A stretch of 64,000 nucleotides of DNA from Zoogloea sp016790385 (GTDB taxonomy: Bacteria > Pseudomonadota > Gammaproteobacteria > Burkholderiales > Rhodocyclaceae). Of the stretch, positions 26,376-33,997 are shown one piece after another. Every line of letters starts with the position of its first letter. Position 1 is the first letter of the stretch. The notes beneath the pieces are model-generated. The model did not search any database. It was not told the DNA's origin and worked only from the letters and a program-made list of their open reading frames with translations. A program made the translations under genes and the position numbers. The stretch lies in assembly GCF_041916735.1 (NCBI RefSeq), contig NZ_JAYRYY010000006.1; one strand, given 5' to 3'.

Positions 26376-27113
26376 GTGAGTGTCCGGCAGCGCATCGACC
26401 AGCAGCCCGGATTCGTGCTGCATAGCTATCCCTATCGGGAGACCAGCCTGATCGTCGAGGCTTTCAGCCGCGACCACGGTCGCATCGGTCTTGTGGCAAA
26501 GGGGGCTCGCCGCCCCATGTCGCAGCTTCGCGGCGTGCTGATGGCTTTTCAGCCGCTGTTGATCGACTGGAGCGGCGGTGGGGAGATAAAGACCCTGGTC
26601 CGTGCCGAGTGGCAGGGGGGGCAACCGCTGCTTGGCGGGCAGGCCCTCTTGTGTGCCTACTACCTCAATGAACTCCTGCTGCGTCTCATGCCCAGGGAGG
26701 ACGCCCATCCGTTCCTCTACCAGGCCTATGGTGACGCCTTGCGGGCCCTCGCGCTGGGTGAGCCCCAGGAGGTGGTGCTCCGGCGTTTCGAGCTGGCACT
26801 CCTTCAGGAACTCGGATACGGGCTCGAACTGGAGGCGGACTGTGACGGCGCACCCGTCCGTCCTGACCGCCACTACGCCTATATAATCGAGCGCGGTGCG
26901 GTACACCTGGAAGAACACCGGCCCGACGACCCGACCGTGGTTCGTGGCAAGACCCTCATCGACATGGCCCATCAGGATCTCCGCGATCCCGACACCCTGG
27001 CCCAGAGCAAGGCCCTGATGCGCCGGCTCATCCAGCACTATCTCGGCGGGCAGGTACTTCAGTCGCGCCGGGTGTTCACCGAAATGTTTTCCTACCCCGG
27101 AGACCCCTCTTGA
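26376..27113 (+). CDS. recO: DNA repair protein RecO
   Basis: RecFOR-pathway mediator that loads RecA onto SSB-coated single-stranded DNA. 245 residues with an N-terminal OB fold (GFVLHSYPYRETSLIVEAFS, GRIGLVAKGARRP) and a helical C-terminal part (ALLCAYYLNELLLRLMPREDAHPFLY). GTG start at 26376. Overlaps pdxJ by 4 bases. Confidence 0.93.
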   Translation: MSVRQRIDQQPGFVLHSYPYRETSLIVEAFSRDHGRIGLVAKGARRPMSQLRGVLMAFQPLLIDWSGGGEIKTLVRAEWQGGQPLLGGQALLCAYYLNELLLRLMPREDAHPFLYQAYGDALRALALGEPQEVVLRRFELALLQELGYGLELEADCDGAPVRPDRHYAYIIERGAVHLEEHRPDDPTVVRGKTLIDMAHQDLRDPDTLAQSKALMRRLIQHYLGGQVLQSRRVFTEMFSYPGDPS

Positions 27114-27871
27114 TCGAACTTGGCGTCAATATCGACCACGTGGCCACCCTGCGTCAGGCTCGCCGCACCTGGGAGCCCGATCCCTGTTGGGCAGCCGTCG
27201 AAGCCCATCTAGGTGGCGCTGACGGCATCACCGTGCACCTGCGCGAGGACCGTCGCCACATCCAGGACGCGGACGTGCGCAAGTTGGGTGAGCTCACCCA
27301 GATCAAGCTCAACCTCGAGATGGCGGCAACGGATGAGATGGTCGGTATCGCCTGTGGATTGAAGCCGCAGATGGCGATGTTCGTACCCGAGGGGCGGCAT
27401 GAGGTGACCACCGAGGGCGGTCTTGATATCGTTTCGCAGGAAGCTCGCCTCAAGGATGCCGTGGAGCGGCTGGCCGAGCAGGGCATCATCGTCAGTGTCT
27501 TCATCGATGCCGAGATTGCCCAGGTGGAGGCGGCGGCAAGGATTGGCGCGAAGGTCTGCGAGATCCACACGGGGCCCTACGCCCATGTCTTCCATGGGGC
27601 GGGGCGAGATGCGGAGAGCCCGGCAGTGCTGGCCGAAATCGACAAGATTCGGCAGGCAGGCGCAGCGATACGAGCCCTTGGCCTGCGCTTCAACGCCGGC
27701 CATGCCCTCAACTATTACAACGTCCAGCCCATCGCGCGCCTGCCGGGCATTCGGGAACTGCACATCGGCCATGCAATCGTCAGCCGCTCGGTATTTACGG
27801 GCCTGCGCGAGGCGGTACGCGAAATGAAGCGGCTCATGCGGGAAGCGGCCGAGCGCGGCGAGCTGGCGTGA
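27110..27871 (+). CDS. pdxJ: pyridoxine 5'-phosphate synthase
   Basis: Closes the pyridoxine ring from 1-deoxyxylulose 5-phosphate and aminoacetone phosphate. 253 residues, TIM barrel, with the N-terminal ELGVNIDHVATLRQARRT, HLREDRRHIQDADV, and GLRFNAGHALNYYN near the C-terminus. The start is a TTG within TTGA, overlapping the recO stop; no better start exists. Followed by acpS in a GTGA overlap. Confidence 0.95.
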   Translation: MIELGVNIDHVATLRQARRTWEPDPCWAAVEAHLGGADGITVHLREDRRHIQDADVRKLGELTQIKLNLEMAATDEMVGIACGLKPQMAMFVPEGRHEVTTEGGLDIVSQEARLKDAVERLAEQGIIVSVFIDAEIAQVEAAARIGAKVCEIHTGPYAHVFHGAGRDAESPAVLAEIDKIRQAGAAIRALGLRFNAGHALNYYNVQPIARLPGIRELHIGHAIVSRSVFTGLREAVREMKRLMREAAERGELA

Positions 27872-28245
27872 TTCACGGCGTCGGAACCGACATCGTGCGG
27901 GTGGCCCGCATGGAGGATGCGCTGGCCCGGCACGGCGAGCGTTTCGCCGAGCGCATCCTGGATGTTTCGGAGCGCCCGGGCTTTCACTCCTCGCCGGCCC
28001 CGGCCCGCTTTCTCGCCAAACGCTTTGCCGCCAAGGAGGCCTTCGGCAAGGCGCTGGGTACCGGTGTCGCCGTGCCGGCCACGCTGCATGCCCTGCGGGT
28101 CAGCCACGATGCCCTGGGCAAGCCTTACTTCGAGTATTCACCAGGCCTGGCGGGCTACATGGCGGAGCGAGGCCTCTCGGCCCATCTCAGCCTGTCCGAC
28201 GAGGCCGACTATGTTGTCGCCTTTGCCGTCATTGAAAGACCATGA
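27868..28245 (+). CDS. acpS: holo-ACP synthase
   Basis: Transfers 4'-phosphopantetheine from CoA to Ser37 of AcpP (gene at 13.7 kb). 125 residues with the magnesium ligands Asp8 (GVGTDIV) and Glu in RFAAKEAFGKALGTG, plus SLSDEADYVVAFA at the C-terminus. GTG start overlapping the pdxJ stop; its own stop overlaps nagZ (ATGA). Confidence 0.95.
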   Translation: MIHGVGTDIVRVARMEDALARHGERFAERILDVSERPGFHSSPAPARFLAKRFAAKEAFGKALGTGVAVPATLHALRVSHDALGKPYFEYSPGLAGYMAERGLSAHLSLSDEADYVVAFAVIERP

Positions 28246-29279
28246 AGTCATCTTCTGCCCTTCCCGGCCCCGTCATGCTCGACGTGGCTGCCCACGAGAT
28301 CACCGCCGAAGAGCGGGAAATCCTGCAGCATCCCCTTGTCGGCGGCGTCATCCTCTTTGCGCGCAACTATGCCGAGCCGGATCAATTGCGCGCCCTCACT
28401 GCTGCGATCCGTGCCGCGCGGCCGGAGCTGGTGATTTCCGTCGATCATGAAGGCGGGCGCGTGCAGCGTTTCCGTGAGGGCTTCACCCGGCTGCCGGCTA
28501 TGCGTCGCCTCGGCGAGGCCTGGGCGGCTGATCCGGTGGCCGGCAGGGCCTGCGCCCGTCAGGCCGGATTGGTGCTTGCCGCCGAGTTGCGGGCCCATGG
28601 CGTCGATCTGAGCTATGCGCCGGTCCTTGATCTGGATTACGGCGTCAGCGGCGTGATCGGTGACAGGGCCTTCCATCGGGATCCGCTGGTTGCAGCCGAA
28701 CTGGCCGGCGAAGTGGTGGCCGGGCTGGCCGACGCCGGCCTGCGGGCGGTGGGTAAGCATTTCCCCGGGCACGGCGCCGTCGAGGCGGATTCCCATGTGG
28801 CGATTCCCGTGGATGGACGCAGCTTCGAGGCCGTATGGGCCGAGGACATCGTGCCTTTTCGTCTGCTCTCCGCACAGCTCGGTGGTGTGATGCCGGCCCA
28901 CGTGATCTTCGAAAACATTGACGCCCGTCCGGCGGGCTTTTCACCTTTCTGGTTGCAGGATGTCCTGCGTGGCCGACTTGGCTTCCAGGGGGTGATCTTC
29001 AGCGACGATCTGACCATGGAAGGCGCCAGCGTGGCCGGAGGCATTGTTGCCCGGGCCGAGGCGGCCCACTCGGCGGGCTGCGACATGGTGCTGGTGTGCA
29101 ACCGCCCGGACATGGCAGTGGATCTGCTCGACAACTGGCATCCCCAGCTTTCTGCGGGCAGCTGTAAGCGCATCGTGGCCCTGCGTCCCCGGCCTGGTAC
29201 TGCGCCGGCCGATCCCGATACGCTGGCGGGTTGGGCTCCATATCGCACCGCCCGTGACGGCGTGCTGGCCCTCGCCTGA
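28242..29279 (+). CDS. nagZ: beta-N-acetylhexosaminidase NagZ
   Basis: Cytoplasmic GH3 enzyme that removes GlcNAc from anhydromuropeptides in cell-wall recycling. 345 residues: SVDHEGGRVQRF, the loop KHFPGHGAVEADSH with the catalytic His, and nucleophile Asp in FSDDLTMEGAS. Starts in an ATGA overlap with acpS. The order pdxJ-acpS-nagZ is common in betaproteobacteria. Confidence 0.95.
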   Translation: MKSSSALPGPVMLDVAAHEITAEEREILQHPLVGGVILFARNYAEPDQLRALTAAIRAARPELVISVDHEGGRVQRFREGFTRLPAMRRLGEAWAADPVAGRACARQAGLVLAAELRAHGVDLSYAPVLDLDYGVSGVIGDRAFHRDPLVAAELAGEVVAGLADAGLRAVGKHFPGHGAVEADSHVAIPVDGRSFEAVWAEDIVPFRLLSAQLGGVMPAHVIFENIDARPAGFSPFWLQDVLRGRLGFQGVIFSDDLTMEGASVAGGIVARAEAAHSAGCDMVLVCNRPDMAVDLLDNWHPQLSAGSCKRIVALRPRPGTAPADPDTLAGWAPYRTARDGVLALA

Positions 29280-29296
29280 CCTGGGTTTTTGCGGCC

Positions 29297-31093
29297 GTGG
29301 CCTTTGACGCCAAAACCTTCCTGCGCTCCCTGACGGAGGAGCCCGGCGTTTATCGCATGATCGGGGCCGACGATGCCGTGCTGTACGTGGGCAAGGCGAA
29401 GAACCTGAAGCGTCGGGTGTCGTCCTATTTTCAGCGCACCCAGCTCAGCCCGCGCATCGCCATCATGGTGGGGCAGGTGGAGCGGGTGGATATCACCGCC
29501 ACCCGCTCCGAGGCCGAGGCTCTCATCCTTGAGAACAACCTCATCAAGAGCCTCGGACCCAAGTACAACATCCTGTTCCGGGACGACAAGTCCTACCCCT
29601 ACATCGCCCTGTCGGGGGGGGATTTTCCGCAGATCTACTATCACCGGGGCGGCTTCCGTAAAGGCGTGCGCTACTTCGGCCCCTTTCCCAACAGTTGGGC
29701 CGTGCGTGAAAGCCTGCATCTGATGCAGAAGATCTTCCGTCTTCGCACCTGTGAGGACAGTACCTTCAGCAATCGCTCGCGTCCCTGCCTGTTGCATCAG
29801 ATCCAGCGCTGCACCGGGCCCTGCGTCGGCCTGATCGACAAGGATGCTTACGCCGCCGACGTGCAGCTGGCAAGCCTGTTCCTCAACGGGCGTCATGGTG
29901 ACGTGGTGGACGACTTGTCCAGGCGCATGCAGGAGGCCTCGGATGCGCTGGCTTTCGAGAGGGCCGTCGTCTACCGGGACCAGATCCGCAATCTCCAGGC
30001 CGTACTCCACAAGCAGTTCGTCGAGAGCGCCAAGGATGAAGACGTGGATGTGCTGGCGGCGGTCGAAAGGGGAGGCATGGTGTGCGTCAACCTGGCCATG
30101 ATCCGTGGGGGGCGGCATCTTGGCGATCGGCCCCTTTTTCCCAGCAACGCCCAGGGCTGCACGCCGCTGGATGCACTGGTGGCCTTTGTCGAGCAGCACT
30201 ACATGGATCAGCCCCTGCCGGGCAAGATCCTGGTCAATGTTGATCCTGCCACTGTCAAGGACGCCCTCGACGAGGTGATCGAAGGCCGGGTCGGCGTCAT
30301 GGCGGCCCGCTACGAGAACGAACGGGCGTGGATGGGCATGGCCGAGAACAATGCCAGTCTGGCGTTGATGGTGCGGGAGCAGGAGTCCAGCCGGGGGGAG
30401 CAGCGCCTCGAGGCCCTGCGCGATGCCCTGGGCCTGGCGGATACGCCCAGCCGGATTGAATGCTTCGACATCTCACATACCATGGGCGAGTCAACGGTGG
30501 CCTCATGCGTGGTGTGGGACGGCAAGGCCATGAAGAAGTCTGAGTATCGGCGCTACAACATTGCGGGCATTACTGCCGGTGACGACTACGCAGCCATGCG
30601 CCAGGCTTTGACCCGGCGCTACGAGAAGGTGGCCGCGGGAGAGGGTGTTCGACCCGACCTGATCCTTATCGACGGTGGCAAGGGCCAGATGGGCGTGGCC
30701 AGGGAGGTGCTGGCCGAACTGGGCCTCGAGAGCATCACCATGTTCGGCGTGGCCAAGGGTGAGAGCCGCAAACCCGGGCTGGAAGAGCTGGTCTTCCCCG
30801 ATGGGCGCGAACCGGTGCATATGCGCCCCGATGCACCGGCCCTGCATCTGATCCAGGAAATCCGTGACGAGGCACACCGTTTCGCCATCACCGGTCACCG
30901 TGCCCGGCGGGCCAAGACCCGAAATACCTCGCGTCTCGAGGACATTGCCGGAGTGGGGCCGACACGGCGGAAAAAGCTGCTGGCTGCGTTCGGTGGCATG
31001 GATGGTGTGCGAAACGCCACGATTGAGGATCTGTGTCGTGTGGAAGGCATCAACCGGCACCTTGCCGAACAGATATACAATGCGCTGCGATAG
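29297..31093 (+). CDS. uvrC: UvrABC excinuclease subunit C
   Basis: Makes both incisions in nucleotide excision repair. 598 residues: N-terminal GIY-YIG nuclease (GVYRMIG ... LYVGKAKNLKRRV), UVR motif (about 205-240), the RNase H-like domain with FDISHTMGESTVAS and LILIDGGKGQ, and tandem helix-hairpin-helix motifs at the C-terminus (VGPTRRKKLLAAFGGMDGV). GTG start at 29297 without a clear ribosome-binding site; a downstream start would cut the nuclease domain. Confidence 0.96.
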   Translation: MAFDAKTFLRSLTEEPGVYRMIGADDAVLYVGKAKNLKRRVSSYFQRTQLSPRIAIMVGQVERVDITATRSEAEALILENNLIKSLGPKYNILFRDDKSYPYIALSGGDFPQIYYHRGGFRKGVRYFGPFPNSWAVRESLHLMQKIFRLRTCEDSTFSNRSRPCLLHQIQRCTGPCVGLIDKDAYAADVQLASLFLNGRHGDVVDDLSRRMQEASDALAFERAVVYRDQIRNLQAVLHKQFVESAKDEDVDVLAAVERGGMVCVNLAMIRGGRHLGDRPLFPSNAQGCTPLDALVAFVEQHYMDQPLPGKILVNVDPATVKDALDEVIEGRVGVMAARYENERAWMGMAENNASLALMVREQESSRGEQRLEALRDALGLADTPSRIECFDISHTMGESTVASCVVWDGKAMKKSEYRRYNIAGITAGDDYAAMRQALTRRYEKVAAGEGVRPDLILIDGGKGQMGVAREVLAELGLESITMFGVAKGESRKPGLEELVFPDGREPVHMRPDAPALHLIQEIRDEAHRFAITGHRARRAKTRNTSRLEDIAGVGPTRRKKLLAAFGGMDGVRNATIEDLCRVEGINRHLAEQIYNALR

Positions 31094-31108
31094 CCTGCAA
31101 ACGCCGAC

Positions 31109-31681
31109 ATGCTTTTCAATATCCCCAACTCCCTGACCTGGGCGCGCATCGCCCTGATCCCCTTTTTCGTCGGCATCTACTATCTTCCGGACTCCGCCAT
31201 TTCCGCGGAAGACAAGAATCTGGTGGCCACGCTGACCTTCATCACTGCGGCGGTGACGGACTGGTTTGACGGCTATCTTGCCCGCAGCCTGGGGCAGACA
31301 TCCGCCTTCGGCGCCTTCCTCGATCCCGTTGCAGACAAGCTGATGGTCGCGGCGGCGCTGATCGTGCTCGTGCATCTGGGGCGGGTGGATTCCCTGATCG
31401 CGCTGGTCATCATCGGCCGCGAGATCACCATTTCCGCCCTGCGTGAATGGATGGCCAAGGTTGGTGCCTCGGCTAGCGTGGCGGTGGCTTTTGTGGGCAA
31501 GCTCAAGACGGCGGCCCAGATGTCGGCGATTCCCCTTCTGCTCTATCAGGCTCCGGTCTTCGGTTTCGACGGGATGGCGCTGGGAACAGTACTGATCTAC
31601 GTGGCAGCAGTCCTGACCCTGTGGTCCATGGGCTACTACATGCGTTGCGCGTGGCCCGAACTCATGAAACGCAGTCGCTGA
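31109..31681 (+). CDS. pgsA: CDP-diacylglycerol-glycerol-3-phosphate 3-phosphatidyltransferase
   Basis: Integral membrane enzyme for phosphatidylglycerol-phosphate synthesis. 190 residues, several membrane helices, and the CDP-alcohol phosphotransferase signature in DWFDGYLARSLGQTSAFGAF followed by LDPVADK (DG-X2-AR-X8-G-X3-D-X3-D). N-terminus MLFNIPNSLTWARI is typical. Lies 15 bases after uvrC, as in many proteobacteria; the tRNA promoter follows. Confidence 0.96.
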   Translation: MLFNIPNSLTWARIALIPFFVGIYYLPDSAISAEDKNLVATLTFITAAVTDWFDGYLARSLGQTSAFGAFLDPVADKLMVAAALIVLVHLGRVDSLIALVIIGREITISALREWMAKVGASASVAVAFVGKLKTAAQMSAIPLLLYQAPVFGFDGMALGTVLIYVAAVLTLWSMGYYMRCAWPELMKRSR

Positions 31682-31697
31682 AGCCCGCATTCCAAAT

Positions 31698-31725
31698 TTG
31701 ACATCCAAAAATTTTTGCCTATAAT
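31698..31725 (+). promoter_or_regulatory. near-consensus sigma-70 promoter of the Gly-Cys-Gly tRNA operon
   Basis: TTGACA (31698-31703) and TATAAT (31720-31725) are both perfect hexamers, with a 16-base spacer. The first tRNA starts 13 bases after the -10. Confidence 0.92.
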
Positions 31726-31738
31726 GGCGGTCTGTCGA

Positions 31739-31814
31739 GCGGCAGTAGCTCAGTTGGTAGAGCGCAACCTTGCCAAGGTTGAGGTCGAGAGTTCGAGACT
31801 CTTCTGCCGCTCCA
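31739..31814 (+). tRNA. tRNA-Gly (GCC), copy 1
   Basis: A 76-base cloverleaf. Acceptor GCGGCAG pairs with CTGCCGC, anticodon stem CAACC/GGTTG, anticodon GCC at 31772-31774, T-loop GTTCGAG. CCA is encoded (31812-31814). Confidence 0.97.
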
Positions 31815-31853
31815 GAGATTCCCGGGGAAGCCTTGCTTCCCCGTTTGATTCAC

Positions 31854-31927
31854 GGCGCGATAGCAAAGCGGTTATGCACCGGATTGCAAATCCGTGTAGG
31901 TCGGTTCGACTCCGGCTCGCGCCTCCA
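31854..31927 (+). tRNA. tRNA-Cys (GCA)
   Basis: A 74-base cloverleaf. Acceptor GGCGCGA pairs with TCGCGCC, anticodon GCA at 31886-31888, T-arm GGTTCGACTCC, CCA encoded. The outermost pair of the anticodon stem is C-U, a mismatch. A small hairpin (31823-31843) lies between it and the preceding tRNA-Gly. Confidence 0.96.
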
Positions 31928-31940
31928 GGTGTAGATCAAG

Positions 31941-32016
31941 GCGGCAGTAGCTCAGTTGGTAGAGCGCAACCTTGCCAAGGTTGAGGTCGAGAGTTCGAGA
32001 CTCTTCTGCCGCTCCA
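31941..32016 (+). tRNA. tRNA-Gly (GCC), copy 2
   Basis: Identical over all 76 bases to the copy at 31739-31814, including the encoded CCA. Third gene of the tRNA operon; ends 8 bases before a strong terminator. Confidence 0.97.
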
Positions 32017-32023
32017 GGATGCG

Positions 32024-32056
32024 ACGGGGAAAACGGTCATGCGTTTTCCCCGTTTT
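32024..32056 (+). terminator. intrinsic terminator of the tRNA operon
   Basis: A perfect 12-bp stem (32024-32035 with 32042-32053, loop of 6) runs into TTTT (32053-32056). Confidence 0.85.
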
Positions 32057-32240
32057 CGTTCGTGCGTTCCTGTGCGAGCCCTGGCCTTTCGTTTTCCTTC
32101 CATTGTCCGAATTCCGTTCCCTTGTCGTGTAGCGCGGCTGACAAGCGATTGTCGTCAGCGTGTCACGGGATTGACGCACGATTGGCGATGTCGTCGATGC
32201 GATCTCGGCCTACTCCGGGCCGGGCAGACGGGAGACCGGA

Positions 32241-32432
32241 ATGAGGCATGTTCTTGATACCCTGGCCAGGAAGCTGAGCCACACGTTCTTTGGTCCGGAG
32301 ATGACGGCTTTCCTGATGGATGGCCAGTGGCGGGCTCCACTGTTCGTTCCGGATGCTTTCGACGCGACCGAAAAGGGCGGGCAAGAATTACCCGATATGC
32401 TTGCCAGTCCGCGGGAGTTTCTGCGCTGTTGA
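32241..32432 (+). CDS. possible small protein of unknown function
   Basis: A 63-residue open frame starting ATG with GGGAGA at a suitable distance upstream. The product has no recognised motif; it begins MRHVLDTLARKLSHTFFGPE and ends with a cysteine. It is the only sensible frame in the 630-base stretch between the tRNA terminator (32056) and the glycosyltransferase (32648). Codon third positions are moderately GC-rich, which fits coding but does not prove it. The rest of this stretch holds a TATAAT element and a hairpin near its end and no other gene that I can support. Confidence 0.35.
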   Translation: MRHVLDTLARKLSHTFFGPEMTAFLMDGQWRAPLFVPDAFDATEKGGQELPDMLASPREFLRC

Positions 32433-32534
32433 TTGGTCGTGGCGCATCGGCGCGTAATCCATCGTCTTCGTGGGCCGGGCATCTCACGTCTGTTATCCCC
32501 GCCTCGGGGAATGATCAAATGGCGGATTTTCTAG

Positions 32535-32596
32535 TATAATTCAATGGTTTACAGCGTTGCGCCAAGGCGCGGCCCGGTTCCGCCCGGAATCGGGCC
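32535..32596 (+). promoter_or_regulatory. TATAAT element and leader hairpin before the GT2 gene
   Basis: A perfect -10 (TATAAT, 32535-32540) has only a poor -35 (TGATCA, 32512-32517). About 30 bases further on, a 12-bp inverted repeat with one G-T pair (32571-32582 with 32585-32596) would form a GC-rich leader hairpin upstream of the TTG start at 32648. Confidence 0.4.
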
Positions 32597-32647
32597 GGTG
32601 TCCGTTTACGGCATTTCCGCCAGGCGGACAGGGTTGAGAGGTCTGGA

Positions 32648-33484
32648 TTGAGCGGCAGGGAATTCTCGGTACTGATGGCGACCTACGGGCGCGATGATGC
32701 AGGTCATCTGGAGCAGGCGCTCGACAGCCTTCTTGGGCAGAGTCTTCCGGCGTCGGAAGTCGTTCTGGTTGAGGACGGTCCAATCGGAGATGCTGCGCGG
32801 GCCGTCATTGCCGATCGTCGCACGGCCCTCAATATCCAGTCGGTCGTCATGCCGCGCAACGTCGGGCTGGCAAGCGCGCTCAATGCCGGGCTTCAGCGTT
32901 GTCACCACGAGATTGTCGTCCGCTTCGATAGTGACGATGTCGCGCTTCCTCAGCGCTTCGCGCGCCAGATTTCGGCCTTCGATGTCTCGCCGGAGCTGGA
33001 CGTGATGGGAAGCTATGCACAGGAGATGGACAGCGCCGGAGCGCCGGGCCGGATCCGCACGATGCCGGTCTCCCATGGCGCGATACTGGCCACGCTATGG
33101 GCCTGCCCCCTCATCCATCCTACGGTGGCCTATCGGCGCAGCCGTATCCTGGCCATCGGCGGATATCGGTCTGATTTGCGGCGGAGCGAGGACTACGATC
33201 TGTGGTTTCGTTGTGCGAAGGCCGGCATGCGTTTCGCCAATCTGCCCGAAGCGCTGATCCTTCATCGTTTCGATGAAACCAGCCATATGCGCCACGCTTT
33301 TCGGGACGCCCTGGAGCGGGCCACGACGGGCTACCGCGGTGCCAGTCTGCTGGGCATGCCCTGGTGGAAGCGCGCAGCCTGTTTTGTGCCGCTCGTGCGC
33401 GCCGTGCTTCCTCTGCCCCTGCGGCACGGGGCGTATCGGCTGTTGTCCCGCTTCGATCCCCGACGCAGGGGGCCGGAGGTCTAG
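32648..33484 (+). CDS. family 2 glycosyltransferase
   Basis: 278 residues, GT-A fold. The N-terminus EFSVLMATYGRDDAGHLEQAL and VVLVEDGP are nucleotide-sugar binding segments; the DXD-type motif is in RFDSDDVALPQRF (about residue 98); HPTVAYRRS and RRSEDYDLW fit the acceptor side. No membrane helix. TTG start at 32648 is the only one that keeps the first beta-strand. It stands alone, with no other polysaccharide genes beside it, between a tRNA cluster and DUF1178, so its sugar and acceptor are unknown. Convergent with DUF1178. Confidence 0.85.
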   Translation: MSGREFSVLMATYGRDDAGHLEQALDSLLGQSLPASEVVLVEDGPIGDAARAVIADRRTALNIQSVVMPRNVGLASALNAGLQRCHHEIVVRFDSDDVALPQRFARQISAFDVSPELDVMGSYAQEMDSAGAPGRIRTMPVSHGAILATLWACPLIHPTVAYRRSRILAIGGYRSDLRRSEDYDLWFRCAKAGMRFANLPEALILHRFDETSHMRHAFRDALERATTGYRGASLLGMPWWKRAACFVPLVRAVLPLPLRHGAYRLLSRFDPRRRGPEV

Positions 33485-33491
33485 CCGACGT

Positions 33492-33908
33492 TCAGTGCAA
33501 GTCGTCCTTGTCGGGTGGCACCGGCAGGACAGGAATCCCTTCCTCGATCAGCTCGATCATTTCAGCGCGGTCGGCCTTGCCCCGGATGGCCCGCTCCTCG
33601 CTGTCCCCGTAGTGGATGCGCCTGGCCTCTTCTGCGAAACGTTCTCCCACGTCTTCGGATTTCGCCGCCGCGCTGCGCAGGGCGTCGATCACCCTGGCGG
33701 CCATGGCGGTGGGCGTTATCGCTGCGGGCGGCGAGGCGTGGGATGAGGTCTGCACGTAGGGCGCCGAGGGCAGGCGCCGTACATTGTGGCTGGCACAATG
33801 GGGGCAGGTTACCAGACCGGCAGCGAGCTGGTTTTCAAACGCTTCACCCGATGCAAACCAGGCTTCGAAGCGGTGGTCCCGGTCACAGCACAGGTCAAGG
33901 ACGATCAT
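33492..33908 (-). CDS. DUF1178 zinc-ribbon protein
   Basis: A 138-residue protein of the DUF1178 family. The N-terminal part MIVLDLCCDRDHRFEAWF with CPHCASHNVRRLPSAPYV about 25 residues later forms a FmdB-like zinc ribbon. The C-terminal half is charged and helical (AKSEDVGERFAEEARRIH and GIPVLPVP). The function of the family is not established. It lies downstream of glgA on the same strand with an 89-base gap, so it may be read from the glycogen operon. Confidence 0.85.
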   Translation of the reverse strand: MIVLDLCCDRDHRFEAWFASGEAFENQLAAGLVTCPHCASHNVRRLPSAPYVQTSSHASPPAAITPTAMAARVIDALRSAAAKSEDVGERFAEEARRIHYGDSEERAIRGKADRAEMIELIEEGIPVLPVPPDKDDLH

Positions 33909-33997
33909 GATCGGAGCAACTCCATGGCGTTCATGCCACCCCCGGAATATCAGGGGTGCGAGGCCGGATTCAAGACCGGGTCCGCGGGCCGCGCATT

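Noticed and set aside
31715..31984. 89-codon frame running through the tRNA genes
   Set aside because: Covers tRNA cloverleaves and their promoter; not coding.
31739..32016. Identical 76-base direct repeats as attachment sites of an integrated element
   Set aside because: They are complete tRNA-Gly genes only 126 bases apart with a tRNA-Cys between, so this is tandem tRNA duplication, not a mobile element.
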